64,000 nt of DNA, taken from NCBI RefSeq assembly GCF_022539315.1, contig NC_066316.1, positions 54,003,994 to 54,067,993 of the forward strand, read 5' to 3'. Each line of letters opens with the position of its first letter. Position 1 is the first letter of the stretch. The notes beneath the pieces were generated by a model, which made no database searches, was not told the DNA's origin, and saw nothing but the letters and a program-made list of their open reading frames with translations. Positions 38,898 to 52,470 of this stretch are shown piece by piece. The DNA comes from Serinus canaria. Its lineage: Eukaryota; Chordata; Aves; Passeriformes; Fringillidae. The position numbers were made by a program, and so were the translations under genes.

Positions 38898-41619
38898 TAG
38901 TCTATTTATTTACATAGAGGTGATCTGTGGAGGAGTAGCTAACTGATTAATGAATTTTAAAAAATAACAATTCTTCAAACATGCAATCTGTGTTCTCAGC
39001 ACCAGATCTCAGTACCAAGGCAGTAAATTTCTGGTATTGGTAATTCTTGATGCACTCAAAGATTTTATCTTAGGACTGTTCATCAACAAGAGCTGCCCAT
39101 TTACTTACTAGAACATATCTAGCAGACCAACTTTAGGTGCAGCAAAGCAGAAGAGAATAAGCCCATGATGAAATGGAAACAGATTTGCTGATGTCCTTCC
39201 CAATGGTCATTTAGAACATCTAACTCTTAGGAGCATATTCAGGCCACTAGTTTTTGATAAACAGTGAATGATGAACACTCCTCCATTTTCTCATTAAAGC
39301 TGTTTTTCTGTATATAGGAGACATAAATATTTACTGCAGCAGATTTCCAACTTTGGTCTCCCAAAAAAGCAAACTGTCTAGCAACCAAGGAACTTTTTTT
39401 GCTTCCTAGTCAAAGAAAGATGACTTATTGCATTGAGCCTGACAGGCAGGGAGAAGCTCCTATTTGGCCAGAAGGCAGTATCCTCCTTCCTGAGATTTGC
39501 TATCAGCTGGTTTAGGTGGCCTCCCAGTGAAGGTCCGGCACCTTTGTCCTTTGTGTTTAGGTGTCACTCCAGGAGCAGCAGGTGCTGTAATTCCAGGTAC
39601 AGTTTCATATTTGGATCTAGATGCTGATAAGGACCTGGCTCAATCCAGGCAATTTTTTGTTTTCCTGCTGTAGAGGCTGCAGCCTCAATAGGCCATTGTA
39701 GAACAAAACTGTAACCAATATCTTACAAGTAACCTAAACCTCAGCTTCCCATAAAACACACAACTCATGCCAGAAGCAAGAATCACTAGCACTCTCATAT
39801 AAACTGATATTACTGGGGCAAATACTTTCTAAAAGAGAACTGTCAAGGAATATTATCCATTTTAGATGTTGTACTCTTTTTTTCATTAGTCTCAAATTCA
39901 CAGCTGTGAATTATATTATGCAATTGCAGTGTGTGTCTCAAAAAAATAAAGTAAATTCATGTCTCTACATTAATCAAATGGGTGTGATCTATAGGATTTG
40001 GGCTTCAATGGGTTCTAAGAAAATACACACACAAACAAATGAGGCATAGATACATAAAGAAAGAGTTCAGATTGTTCATAAATATAAATTATCTCTGAAT
40101 GCATTTTCATTGTGCTCCCAAATGGGAAAACCAAAAAAATGGAATTACTAAACAGATCAAAATGTCTCATACTTGAATTTTATATGTTTGGGTCATTGGC
40201 CATCAGTCTTTTGGGTCTTACTTAAATTCTTCAGATGTTTTTTGTTACAATATTTTTTTAAAGCTTAAAGGTTTTCCTAAATAAAAAAGTATAGTTAAGG
40301 AAATAGTAATGAAAAACCCAAACCAAGGCAAAGTTTGCATGGGAAAAAAACCCTAAAACCTATTGCTGCCAATATTTTTCTGTGTAGGCTGGGCTTTCTG
40401 ATCAAGTGCAGAGATAAAAATCCCATAAGAGTGAACAGTGTTGCAATGAACAACATTAAACTGAATACAGGGGTATGAGAGCAGCGACTGAGGACCTTTG
40501 TCTTGGCTGTTAGGATCTTGATCAAATGCTCAAATGCTTTAAACACAAGGCTACCAGCAGCATATTCAATGTCTTCTCGTAAGTCTGAAAAGATTTCTGC
40601 GAGTCTGAGGTCAGACAAGCGCAGAGTAGGAGAAGTCTTGAAGAATCAAAATTTAATGGGACAAACCCATTGTTTCCTGTCCAGTTCTATTCCTTAGCTG
40701 ATGGTTGCTGGTATATAGAAAATGAAATCTCATGCCCTGACATTTCCTAAAATTTATTCAACTAACAATTTACAAAACTTAAATTATTTGTGAAACTATC
40801 ATTCACCATAAAGTTTCCAATAAATTCCATGTGTAAAATATCCAGACCACTCGTCTGATCTAGGACAGCATTCCATATTTAATATTGTGTCTCATTTCTT
40901 ACAGTGCTTAGAGGATGAGTTGCATAAGCAGGTTTGAACCTGGAAAACAAAGAATAAAACCCTAATTCCTTAAGACATGCATATGCCTGTAGCATTCTCT
41001 AGCTAATATTATACAATATAGAACTTATTTTAAGGAGCAGCATACTTCCCCTGTTGCAATAGGAGCAGTATACGCTTTAAACATCACAGGCTCATACTTT
41101 ATACATGAGTGATTTTTCCTCAAAAAAAAAAAAAAAAAAAAAGGAGAGTCTAGTCATCCAGAAGTTTTCTTTTTTGCAGAATGTCCTTTTGTTTTAGTGG
41201 AACAAAATATACCTCTTGCTATTTCATTCAATAATGACCCACACGCTCTGTGTTCCTGATGGCTCACCATGTGATTAGTCCTTCTAGGCAAACAGGATTG
41301 TTTCTCCACTTCTGTAATTGATTCTGATGTGCAGGTCTGGACATTGCTTCTGTGTCCTGCCACTTTGATTCGCCTACTTAATTGAAAATGTGTTATGTTT
41401 ACAGAACATCAGAGGGAGTGTATAATCCTTGACAAAAGTCTGCTGAAGCAACTTCAAGCCACAAGATGGCAATAGTGTTTACATTTTTTATTAGCACTTA
41501 GCTTATGCTCTGCTAGATAACCTACACTTCGGTTTATGCTAAAATTAAGTGCTTGGGATTCCAGTCCAGAGTGTAATCTTTAAATCTAAAATCACATATG
41601 TAAAGTTTTAGCCATGACT
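38898..41619. other. AT-rich non-coding DNA
   Basis: Between the A25 run and the GC-richer block at 41.6 kb, only the A21 run is notable. A 107-codon minus frame at 40295-40618 ends in a Leu/Phe-rich stretch and matches nothing I know. Confidence 0.5.
41122..41142. repeat. Poly(A) run, 21 A
   Basis: An uninterrupted run of 21 A between TTTTTCCTC and GGAGAGTC. No polyadenylation signal or retroposed body is visible upstream. Confidence 0.9.
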
Positions 41620-42120
41620 TTCACACCAACAGGGCATGTGCAGCGAGCCACGCCGTGGAAGCCATCAAACCACAGCCATCAGTCACCTCTCCCAAGCCAA
41701 AGGAAGGTACAGTGACACTCTAGAGCAGAGAAACACCAGTTGGCTCTTTACAGGACAGCGTGGGTCCAAGGAGCACAATTCATGCCCTGTGGACTGCAGC
41801 TGAGCTGGCACAGATCTGCAGGCCTGCTGGCGCTGTGCTCTCCCATGCAGATGGATTCTGTGCGCTGGGTGCATCCCCCAAGCACAGCTGAACCTCACTG
41901 CTTGTGCTGGGTACACAAACACTGGATGCCTCACAGAAAACCAAAAAACCCTGGCAGAAATTCTGTGGTGGTGAACAACAAGCCTCCATGTTGTCCCTGG
42001 TCAGCTCACTGGATACACAACCTCTTCCAGTCATTCTCCCGAGCATGGGCAGCACAACACCAACAGTCTCTCACACACTGGCTCCTAGTGTGGGCTGCTT
42101 CAGATCCAATTTTTAATTTT
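41620..42120. other. GC-richer non-coding block
   Basis: GC-richer than its flanks with a few CpGs (GCAGCGAGCCACGCCGTGG, GACAGCGTGGG, GGCGCTGTG, TGTGCGCTGGG). A 154-codon + frame (41740-42204) and minus frames of 83 and 91 codons overlap. The + frame ends in a low-complexity FNFFFTKRLIYYSFNFFNG tail read from AT-rich DNA, which argues against a real protein. It is possibly an old repeat; the family is not recognised. Confidence 0.3.
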
Positions 42121-45100
42121 TTTTTCACAAAGAGGCTCATTTACTATAGTTTTAATTTCTTCAATGGCATTCTAATATACCTACTTAACCACCTGAAAAT
42201 TTAATCCTCCATGTCCTTTATATTTTCTGAGAAACTATCTACCTGAGGTGGTAAGGAAACTTTCTGTACTAAGCCACTTGCCTCACTCTCTTGAGATACC
42301 ATCTAAAGCTTACTGAAGGGAACAGAATCACGACCTCATTTCTGCAGTATTTGAAACTCCTGGTGTTTGGTTTCCTCCCAGTGTCATAGTGTCATTACTG
42401 CCAGGCCATCCTTATTCCATAATGAAGTTTATATGTATATACATATTAAAACACATAACAGAAACATTTTTTTTTAAACAGTATCAGAGTAGATACAGGA
42501 TATCAAAGCAAACTCCTAACCCTGCATGGCAACTGCATTACATCCCTCAGCAAGGAGCTTAGGAGTTAGCTTATTTAATGATGTGCTTTAATTTGGAGTA
42601 TAATATATTAGGCCAGGGAATATTTGTTCTTATTTTTCACCTAAAATGTGCCTATAGTAAAGCACTATACAGAAATTAGTAGTACAATACATAAACACTA
42701 GAACATGATGAACAGCTTCCCAACAATCATCTCTGAAGAAAATCATCTTGTCTGTTTTATGATAATCTCAAATAAAGTGAGTAATGGCTTCAGACTGAGG
42801 AGGAACCCACAGAACAGCTTAGGACCCCAGAAACCCTTCACAGAGGAGAGTGAAAGGAACAAAATGAGCTCTTAAGGAAGAAGGTCTAGTTCAATTTTGC
42901 CATTAGAAGATTAAATCAAGAAGGCAAACATGTATGAGCAAGTCTCCCTACAACACTGGTATTGGGAAGCAGGATGGGAGCAGAGAGGGAAGGTGAAATA
43001 CTGTTGTGCCGAACAATGGATTATTGATCCCAAAGGCAAAAATGGCAAAGAGGAACATCTCAACAGCTGCTTGGGTTGTGGGTCAGAAAGACATCTTTAT
43101 TCAATCATTTAAGCATGTGAGCATATGAATAATTTTTGCCCTGAACAAAAAGTGTGTCCAGTCAGCTTTATGAATAGATACCTAAATAGATATTGAGAGA
43201 TAAGAGATGAGACAGCACAAGACTGAGCTGTGAAAACAAAGGGAAGGTAATATTTCAAGGCAGTTACCTTATGTTGAAATCTAAGCAGTGAATGTTGAAA
43301 TCCAAGGAGAAATGAAGGAGGATGGATGTGGCATTTGTCTACAGGGACAGCGTTACTTAAGTACAACCTATTTTAAAACAGCAGAAAAGGTCTCAAGAAG
43401 GACTTTGAAGAAGGAAGATAAGAACAAAGGGGAGCCACAGCTGAAGGAGAGGCAAATGTTCCATAGGGAATTAGGGACAATGTCAGGGAGTATACTATTG
43501 TGAACTGATGGGTTGTGATGGAAGCAAGTAGACAAAAAAGAGGGTGAGAGGAAAAGAGGGCATTAGAAATGGGGCTGTTGTTGTCTGGGGAAAGGGAGTT
43601 TAAAGCATACTGTGCAGCTCAGTTGACAGCCAGTGATTTCAATGTGGGCAATGAAATATTTCAGTTTGGTTCATCACTTTTCCCAGAGAAAGAGGAGAAT
43701 GATGCCACTCTGTGCTTGCACTCCCAAAAAAGGCAATTCTTTGTCCTGTGCCAGCTGCTGTCAAAACTGGTGATGCCGAGGGACAATGATCACAGGTGGT
43801 GACTGAGTTTCCAAACATCTGTTGCCTCCTCTGGTTTCCTATGGACCGGCCTTGTTCCATGCACAGGACACCAGCTTGCTCTCCTGCTGCCCTGCTTCGT
43901 CCTCTTGAGCATGTTCTTGTGAGGCAAAGATTCAGTGGAGTTCAGAATAAATTGACGTATAGCTTAAGCATGATGGTGCATTAAGACTATTCAACCTTCT
44001 GGTTTCCTGATGGAAGTGATGGATGAGCTCTACAGGGCCTGCCTGCGTTTACTCAGTCAAAGGCAGCTGGCATTTTGGCTCAGTACAGATTGTAGAATCC
44101 ATCCACATGAAAGAAAGATTTCAGTATCTCACTCTAAGCCTGAAGAATCAAGACTGGATTTTCAATCCTATTTCTCACCCCAGCTACTTCAGTGACCTAT
44201 GGCAGCACATTTTATACCACAGCTTTCAAAATGACTCGTAATCTTGCTGCCACACAGCCTGATCTTCAAACATGCTCAGCTCCAATTGCCAACTTAAAAA
44301 TCAAAGACTATATTTGAAAATGCTGCTATTGCCTCTGGCCCAATATTCCTGTTTGTAATAAGGAGTTAGCTTATTTCCCAAGAATGCCGAGAATTTAATT
44401 ACATAATGTCTGTAGAGCAATTGGAAGAAAAGCACTATATAAGTGTTAAGCATTACAATTATATTAAATGTGTATGACCAGTATTGCAGGGAAGGGATGT
44501 GATTATCTAATAAGCAATGACCTCTCATCACCAACAATAAAAGACTTTGCAAAGACCACAATGTTCTGCTAGCAGAGGCTGAATTAAATGTCTAGGATAT
44601 CAAGAAGTGCTTTTTAAGTTTTCATTGCACAAAAGGTTAAAAGAATTTCTGTTAAAAACATGTGCTGCCCAATCACAATATTCTCAGTACTGATGGTTTT
44701 CCAAATGCTGGTACAGATATTAACTGGAAGAGCTAATTTGAGACTATCTTCTGTCACCAGTGCAGCTTCAGATGAATGAATTTTAATCTGACCCTCAAGA
44801 GTCAGTCTAGCCGAATAATAACAATGAAAAATGCATGAGAATAGCAATTTCAACATGGCTATTTCACAGACAAGCTTATTTTATGCATCACTAGCAAATA
44901 AATCAAGAAATTGGATGGACTTTCTGAATGTCTCTCACTGTTTTAAGTAAATCTATCTGGCCATTGTAACCATCAGTTCCAAAGATTGGAGGGTAAACAG
45001 AGGAGGAATATTGATTGATTGCTTTATTTGGAATGGAATTCCTAACACCACTTTTGCCAGGAATTTAGTTTATGGGGGAGGAACTTGCTATCTTGTTGCT

Positions 45101-48100
45101 ATAAACTGAACCATAGGATATCCTAATTGCTAGCATTTGGATTTACACCAGTTATCTAAACAGAAATTGCATCTTGAAAAACCCTTGTGCAAGCTTTTCA
45201 TAAATACCACAGAATAAAATCTGACTGTTAGCAACAAGTTGTTATACAGCTCTGTGGAAGGGGCTAATGAAGTGATTTTAAAAAGCTTCCACGAAATGTA
45301 CTATAATGTGTCCTGATTTGTAACAATAGGAATTACATATTACATATTATCACAGAAAAATAGACAATTTAGTTCAAGTTTAGGTGCCCAAAAAAAAAGT
45401 CAGCACTTTCTGGCAAAATGCTGTGGTCTGTCATTTTTGCTCTAAAAGTTTCCCACTGACAACATAAAACGTGCCATTATTAGGCAAGCAAACAAAAATA
45501 TTGGGATTGGTGTGTCATTTATCTAGTCCTAATATTAGGTGCTCAGGTTTAAATTTCAGTCCGAGTCCCTGGAGTATTTCATGTGATTTGGAAGGTGGCC
45601 CAATCCTTTGTGTTAACACAAAACAGAAAAGTTTTTAGATCAGTGCTTACCAGTGGATTCAAGTGGAGTTCAGACAGCTGAGATTTCATGAAAACCATCA
45701 AATCCTAAATAGCAGCTGATAAAAATAACAGAACATTCTTTGTTTTTAAAGGGAAATTTGACATATTTTACTTGAGGAGTGTTCACTTTTCCTATATAAG
45801 AACTGGTGGAGCTTCAGGATATTATTCTTTAACATAAATTGCTGTATATATTTCCATATCTGAAAATCTATATAATCAGATGTTTTTTGAAATTATTTTC
45901 AGTGAAATCCTCAAGCATGCACATAGGCATTCAGCTCATAAAGATTCTCCTTCTATTGAATTAGGCATTGTAATTGTTCTATTAAACACAATGATTTAGA
46001 TACTTGATGTGCTATTATACCTTAGCAGATGCACAGGAAATGACTTTGGGGGTGTTACTTGTGGCACTGAATGGTGGGGACTGAAGATTATGTTTGGGAA
46101 GTCTTAAACAAAAGGCTCATTTCATTTAGTCTATCCTATGTGGATCTCCATTCCTATGGGCAGTTTAAACGTGATATCAGAATTATAATAAAATTACATG
46201 CTGCCGATGTACTTCAAATTGCAATGCTAAGAACAAAACTAGGCAAATGTTAATGAAACTGCTCTTTTCCAAATCTTCAGCAGGAAGGTGATATGAAGCC
46301 CTTCTGGGTTTCATTTCCAGTATCTTTCTCTCCTGGCCTGATATTTGCAGACTGATACAGATGAGAGAGAAATCCTCATGAGCTATTTAAGATAACTGAG
46401 CCCATTGCTTTGTGTGGAACCTCCTCTGTAGAATGGAAATTGTTGTGTGATAACCAAGCACCCACCTGAAAATGGATCTACCAAGAGAGTGGTTGAAGGA
46501 AGTATCCAATGAGAATTGGCAAAAAGTGTGACTTTAAAGGCAAAAACAACATATACAAAAAGAGAAATTTCTCTTTAAGGACACATAACTAAAACTAAAT
46601 GTATAGTGTTTCTATTGCAATACAGGAAAGCCTGGCTTCATCAGTTCAGAAGAAAACCAGAATAAAATTCCATGAAACTCATAGCTGTGTTTGTACTAAT
46701 AATATGTGTCTCAGTGAAAAGATAAATTTCTATGCCATAGGTTCATACCACATGGTTAATGCCACTTTCATCTGAGAGAGTGGGTCAATATAAGATTTTG
46801 CACTCCCCAGAGTGGAGAAAAGAAAAAATAAATCTGAATACAAAAATCCTCTATGAAAATGGCTGTCCCAGGGAAACTTGTTGATAATCTTCTTCCAGTT
46901 CAGTAGGGCTGATTCAATTCAGAGGCATACCTGGGTTTTGTCTGAGTTAGCATCTGTTTTCAAACAAGACTATGGCATGTGAGCTGGGGTGACTGCCATC
47001 AACAGCATTCTAAAGGATGTCTTGGAAAGCCACAGGGGAGATAAAAGAAACAGATGCAGCCCTAGATTCTGGTCCAATGGAGCCAAAGCTTGAGCCTCCT
47101 CAGTGGTATCAGTCACAATATTTTCAAAGTGAGTATATTCAACATAATAAATCTGCAGTCCCCCATCAGCAGGAATAGTTGCAATGCTCTCCTTTCAATA
47201 CCCTTCATTTTGGAAAAGGTGTGCTGTGACTGTATGCTAACTATGTAAAAAACATCTCAATAAAAATGAAGGCAATCAAAACAGAAAGAAAGTGATGTTT
47301 AATAGATATTTTCCAGGAAGTTTAATGGAAGGACAAGACTTTCTGAAACTTGGAGGAAGAAGATTACATGATACTATAAAATATTTTTGTATATGTGCAC
47401 AAACCAAAGCATAAATGATGGAGCTGGTAAAAAATAAAAACCAGGAAGAAATAAAATACTGAATCTCTTTGAAGAAAATAAAGACTTGCTCTCAAGCAGG
47501 TTCTTTTGCCATTTCAAACATGTTCAAATGAAAAACAGGCTTACTGTGTAAAAGAGACTATTATTCATGCAAGGTTAAACAGTGATCCCAAAGAAAATGC
47601 CTCTAAATACCTGTGCACACTGCATGATAAAACTTGGACAGGATGAACACCTTACTATTAGCACGAATGCACAGTCAGGAAAACCACTCATAGACTATTT
47701 TGTGTGTGCAAAATATCAGGACAAAGCTGCAAGGAGCTACAAGGAATAAATAGTTTATAATGAATCTAGCAGAGCCTGGCAACTAGTGGCCAGAGACTGA
47801 CCTGTATGAACTACTATTACTGCTAGTTAGTTATTGAAAATTCATTTTTTAAGTGATTCAATCATGTTATTCAGCACTGGGGTTAATCATACTATGGCAG
47901 TGGGCATCAGACTTGCTCTCTATGACAAGCTTGTTTCAGCTAGTGGCTCTCCATTTGCAATCAAAGAACTCCATTGGGTTGCAAAGAATTGGGATTTCAT
48001 GCCTGTGACTAACATCCTGAACTAGTACAAGCCAAAGAAAATGAGAATAAGAGGCTTAGCTAAGAGTTTGTTAGTCTACAGAAGGACAGTTACAGAGCAA

Positions 48101-49429
48101 CAGGCTTCACTTACACAGATATATAAGCAGAAGACAAAAATCAGCAAATTTCATCAGATAGTGCTGCCCAATGCTGCAAGCTTTTCAAACCATGACAAAA
48201 CAAGCAAACAAAACCCCTTAGATATATAGGAAAAGCTAGTTATGCCACTAAACCATAAATGCCTAAACAATTCAGTTCTTTCTTCACAAGACACTCCAAC
48301 ATAATAAGAGAAATGCCAGGTGATCTTTGTTGTCTTGCCATGGTACCCAAACCAGCCATAGGCTAGAAGATCACAGCCTGATAGACCTGTATCTTAACAA
48401 ACTCTCTGGCACTAGCTACCAACAAAAAGGATTACATAAAAAGAGAAAATGCCACATGGTAGGACAACCATGATCTCAGCAGCCTTTGACAGCAATTCAC
48501 CACTAGCAAAGAGAAAGAGCCTGTCAAAAATCAGTACAGGGACAACCTTTGGAGCCACCAGAACTATACCTGGGAAAGTATAAAGAGTTACAATAACCCC
48601 ATGTATGGGGAAAGCTTAAACCCCAAGTGTGGCTGGACAAAGAGAAATTCTAACACTAGGCTAACAAAAGCAATCCTAATTTGAAAGGAAGATCCAAGGA
48701 GGCCCAGGAAATGACAGCAAGAGCCTTATGTCTTCCCTGTATGTGTGTCCACACATGCATCTACATGAACAGATGATAGTGCTAAGAGGAGAGAGCAAAT
48801 TTGAAAGAACTAATTAATACATGGTTTGTTTAGTTTGTTGATCCTGAATGCATCTTTGTTCCAATGAGTTCCTTAGATAAAGACACTGCAACTGCTAAGT
48901 CATGAAGTCCTTTGTTGTCCCCAACTCTGTTTTAAGTCAGGGGGATTTTTTATTAAGAAGGATTCAATGATTTAAGTTGGAGTCAGTACAATTCCTGGCA
49001 ACATAAACAGCTAAAGGATCTTGGTGTTAAAATCCCCTATTGTCCAAAGAAAGAAGCTTCTCTCTTTTCTGTGCTTCTTACAAAGGTATCCATTTGAAAA
49101 ATTATCAATTTTCTTTTTCTTCACCTCCTTGTACTTAGTTAATGACTATCTGTTAATAAGCTTCTTCTCTAGTACATGTAAGGGAACAATAAGATAATAA
49201 AAAAAGGGGAGTGAGGAGGAAGGAGGATCAAGAGAGATGGACATAGCATCAACGCTTTCCTAAACATCAGGCATGTGCCAAAGAGATAACAGAACATTTT
49301 TTCAAATTGCTCTTTGGCCTCCCTGACTGGGGGAAAAGATGCTTCTGCTAGCTGAGGAAAGCCATAAGCCAGAATTTCTTCTGGCTTTTTCTTGGTCAGG
49401 AGCCAGGCCCTCTGGCTAACTTTAATTTA
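42121..49429. other. AT-rich non-coding DNA
   Basis: Contains the AT palindrome at 42431-42446 and a 15-bp near-direct repeat, ATGTTGAAATCTAAG/ATGTTGAAATCCAAG (43271 and 43292). Frames of up to 86 codons around 43.1-44.6 kb overlap on both strands. The region 44230-44470 looks non-repetitive and could be conserved, without specific motif support. Confidence 0.5.
42431..42446. repeat. 16-nt perfect AT palindrome
   Basis: ATATGTATATACATAT reads identically on both strands. It is alternating purine-pyrimidine and AT-rich, so it may breathe or extrude easily, but such palindromes are common in AT-rich DNA. Confidence 0.7.
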
Positions 49430-49690
49430 AAGTTGCTGTAAACACTCTGTCAGTGCGTTTATGAAGGATGCTTGGACTCCTGGTGGAACAAGTGCACTGT
49501 GCAGTTCATAGAAACACTGGAGTGTTACTTTGAAGCAATGTACATCGGTGCCTGAACACGTGCACCAGTACAGTAATTTCTGTCCTTTAGGGCACTCACA
49601 AAAGAAGCTGCCTTGTTCAGTGCAGGTGGTTTATTGCAGAGCAACAGCCTTTGTTAAACTGCAATAGGGAAATAATAAACATGGAGCATT
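49430..49690. promoter_or_regulatory. Candidate conserved non-coding element
   Basis: A mixed-composition, non-repetitive stretch with CpGs in CAGTGCGTTTATG, ACATCGGTGCC and GAACACGTGCACC. CACGTG is a perfect E-box and GTGCAC is an overlapping palindrome. It ends with AATAATAAACATGG and TTTATTAATTTCCC. No convincing open frame runs through it. It looks like information-rich sequence rather than neutral AT-rich DNA, but this is judgement by eye. Confidence 0.25.
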
Positions 49691-51439
49691 TATTAATTTC
49701 CCACTTTTTACTGAATCTTTAAATGGAAGGTAAATTTATCTCAGTAAGTTTACAAACTTGCAGCATCATGATCTGGTCACCATTCATCCTCTTTACATCT
49801 GATGCACAGGAAAAAGTGCTGTAAAGAGCAAATAATTTCACCTGATTTGAAATTTTGCTTTCAAAAGGTCATATTCTAGAAATGTCTTTTTTTTTCCTAC
49901 TGACTATGAATGTATCCAGATGATCTGCATAAAAGCAAACCAACATTGTTACATGTGTAAGAATTCACTAAAGTTTTTGAAATTTCTGTGATTTTTTGAT
50001 ACCTGACCTACATCTTGTTTCTGTCAAGCCAGGACTTTGAAGAGAACCTGAGTGATGTGATAATATTTTTATTTTAATGATGAAGATTGTTTAAGTAACA
50101 CGTTTCCTTTTACTGGGCATTTTCTGCTCTTTACACACTGTTTAAACACATCTAACAAATCTAGGATGGAGGGCACATATTAAGATGTCAGCTTTACAGA
50201 TGTTTCCAGTATTTGGAAATATTATTTTTATCTCTAAATCAGCTAAATGATCTATTAATAGTTAAGTATATAACATAGGCGTGGCTCCATAGTAAACAGC
50301 TTTATTATTAAATAGGTAAACAGCTTCATTTTGAACTTTCAGCACAGAATCATTAAAATAAGTGCTATCTTTATTGAGAGTTGTGTGTATATATCTTACA
50401 GGTACCAAAGATAATACATCATATTTCATCACTGTCAAAAACAATATTTCTCTTGACTTTGTCCAAACACTTTCCAGTCCTACCAAATCAACACATCATA
50501 TGGTTTACTACTCCAATTAACAAGAGAAGCTGGCTTTTATGTCAAGGGTAAATAATCTGTATTCTGTTTATGTCACAGTCCCTAAAGATTTTAGTTTGGT
50601 AAAAAAAAAAAAAAGTTAGTTTTTTGTCTCCTTGAAGTCCAGCCTTCTCTTAGTAACTTTTATAAAACAACTAAACCCACAACCTTTACACAGAAAGGGA
50701 TCCCACCCAAGAAGAAACACATCCTTCAGAAACAATAGCATGTGTTGATGCATATAAATAAGACAGTGGAGTAAAGACTCTGTGGAGCATTCTGACTTAC
50801 ATTTTCACACTCTTGAATGCTTTGATCTACTACCTTTTAATGTAGGTGTTTGCTAATATAATTAGGGGAAAGCCATAAACAATTTCACCAAACACAGAAG
50901 CTCAAAGATTTCTTTTCAGGATCTTACAGTGAGCCTATCCCTGTGATAGCTAATGCAATGAAATGTGCTAGAAAGATTTGACTCAGACATGGAAATCATT
51001 TGCCTGTCTGCATCTGATTTATCTTTGCTGTCCTAGGTTATTTTTATTTAACCTTCTGCCAGCCCTCCCACTGCAAATTCTGTAGTGGGAACTAAGAAAG
51101 GTATTCTAGATAAATTAAAGGAGGGTAAAGCTGTTCAGCTTCAACCAGAAGCTGACTGTAGACTGGCTTTTCCAATACTATCCACACCTGAGCAATGAAA
51201 GAATGCATTTTTAGGTAATGTAAGAAACTTTTTGGCAAAGAAGCCTGGATATTTACAGATGCTCACAAGGTGCAGCTATTTCCATAGAGCAAAGAAGGAA
51301 TAAATCAACTTTTAACTCGACCTTCACACAATATTATAAAATACATAAAAGAAGACAAAACCCTGAAGAAAAGAGGGCTTATACTGTTTAGAAATGGAGT
51401 AGAGAAGGCATTCAACATAAAAGTAGACCTAGAGACTGC
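49691..51439. other. AT-rich non-coding DNA
   Basis: Only short A or T runs and unremarkable AT-rich sequence up to the foldback at 51440. Confidence 0.5.
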
Positions 51440-51489
51440 TTGTATTACAATAAACTGAAGCCAAAAGCCTTCAGTTTATTGTAATACAA
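51440..51489. repeat. Perfect 21-bp inverted repeat (foldback), 8-nt loop
   Basis: The left arm, 51440-51460 (starting TTGTATTACAATAAACTG), is the exact reverse complement of the right arm, 51469-51489 (starting CTTCAGTTTATTGTAATA). The spacer CCAAAAGC occupies 51461-51468. Pairing ends sharply at both ends: C/A outside and C/C inside do not pair. A perfect stem of this length with so short a loop is not expected by chance in 64 kb. It could be a small foldback left by replication template switching, the remnant of a miniature inverted-repeat element, or a short RNA hairpin if transcribed. Nothing in the sequence settles which. Confidence 0.9.
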
Positions 51490-51492
51490 AAA

Positions 51493-51524
51493 GACCAAAG
51501 TTTGGCCAAAAGGACCAAAGTTTG
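51493..51524. repeat. 12-bp direct repeat, period 20, beside the foldback
   Basis: GACCAAAGTTTG occurs at 51493-51504 and again at 51513-51524, separated by GCCAAAAG. GCCAAAAG also occurs in and next to the foldback loop. The second copy runs into TTTGCAT-ACTCCC-ATGCAAA (51521-51540), a 7-bp inverted repeat that ends in an ATGCAAAT octamer. Together with the adjacent foldback this gives about 100 bases of locally rearranged sequence. Confidence 0.8.
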
Positions 51525-52470
51525 CATACTCCCATGCAAATGTTCTGTGTATAAATTTTAGCAGACTGTATCATGGTTGTGTCTGAGCCAGATACCAGAT
51601 TCCCAGACAGGGCCCTGCCCTGAAGCTTGGACTAGGAAGTGATCCAGTAAGCAGTATGGGTGAGAGTGTCTGGTTTGGAGCAGGATGAGGGAGTTTAGCT
51701 GGACAGATGCAAGCCAGGTGGGGGCCAGGAATCTGTTCTTTATTAGTTAGTATAGGTGTGGCCACAAGCATACACAATGGAATAATATCTTTGCTTTCCT
51801 GTAGAAAAATATGTTTTTACCCTACAAATCATGGGTACCCTAAGCTAAAGGGCTTGGTTGTTGAAGGTGGGAATGATGGAATTTTTATCATCTTTTATGG
51901 AAAAATTCATAGCCATTACAATCAGTGTTACAATCTCAGCAAGACTTCCAAGTTTATCTAGCAGAAGACAGAGAGAGAAGAAAGGGGAAATCTTCCCTCT
52001 TTTTATCAGAATTATACTGTGGTCCACACTGAGTAATTTTACTGTGTTTCCCATATGAATAAAGATTCTCTGTGGTCTAGGCACTGAAGATCTGATTAGC
52101 AAACCTCATGAAGATGTTCACAGTTTAATACAAATAACTCTTATTTGCCTACAGCCATCTTTTCAGTAAGTGAAATAATTTAATGAATAATTGAAGCATT
52201 GCTATTTGATACCTGCTCAATTATTTAACAATAAAAGACAGAATATAAATTTTTAGGTAAACATTGCTACCCTGAATTTGTTTAGCTGTGCTGCTAAGAT
52301 CATGGTGGCTGCTGGTTATCCTATGTCCTAAGAGACTAAAAACTTTCTTTTAAGAGGTGTTAACAGTGGGGGCTCTCACAGTGTTTATGAATATGGGGTG
52401 TGTTCAAGTACTCAGAAAGGAGGCCAGACATTTTCATTTTCCTTTTGGTGTTGCCAATTGTATCTTACAG

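Noticed and set aside
41740..42204. 154-codon plus-strand frame as a gene
   Set aside because: Runs from GC-richer DNA into T-rich DNA with a Phe/Asn-rich tail, and minus-strand frames overlap it.
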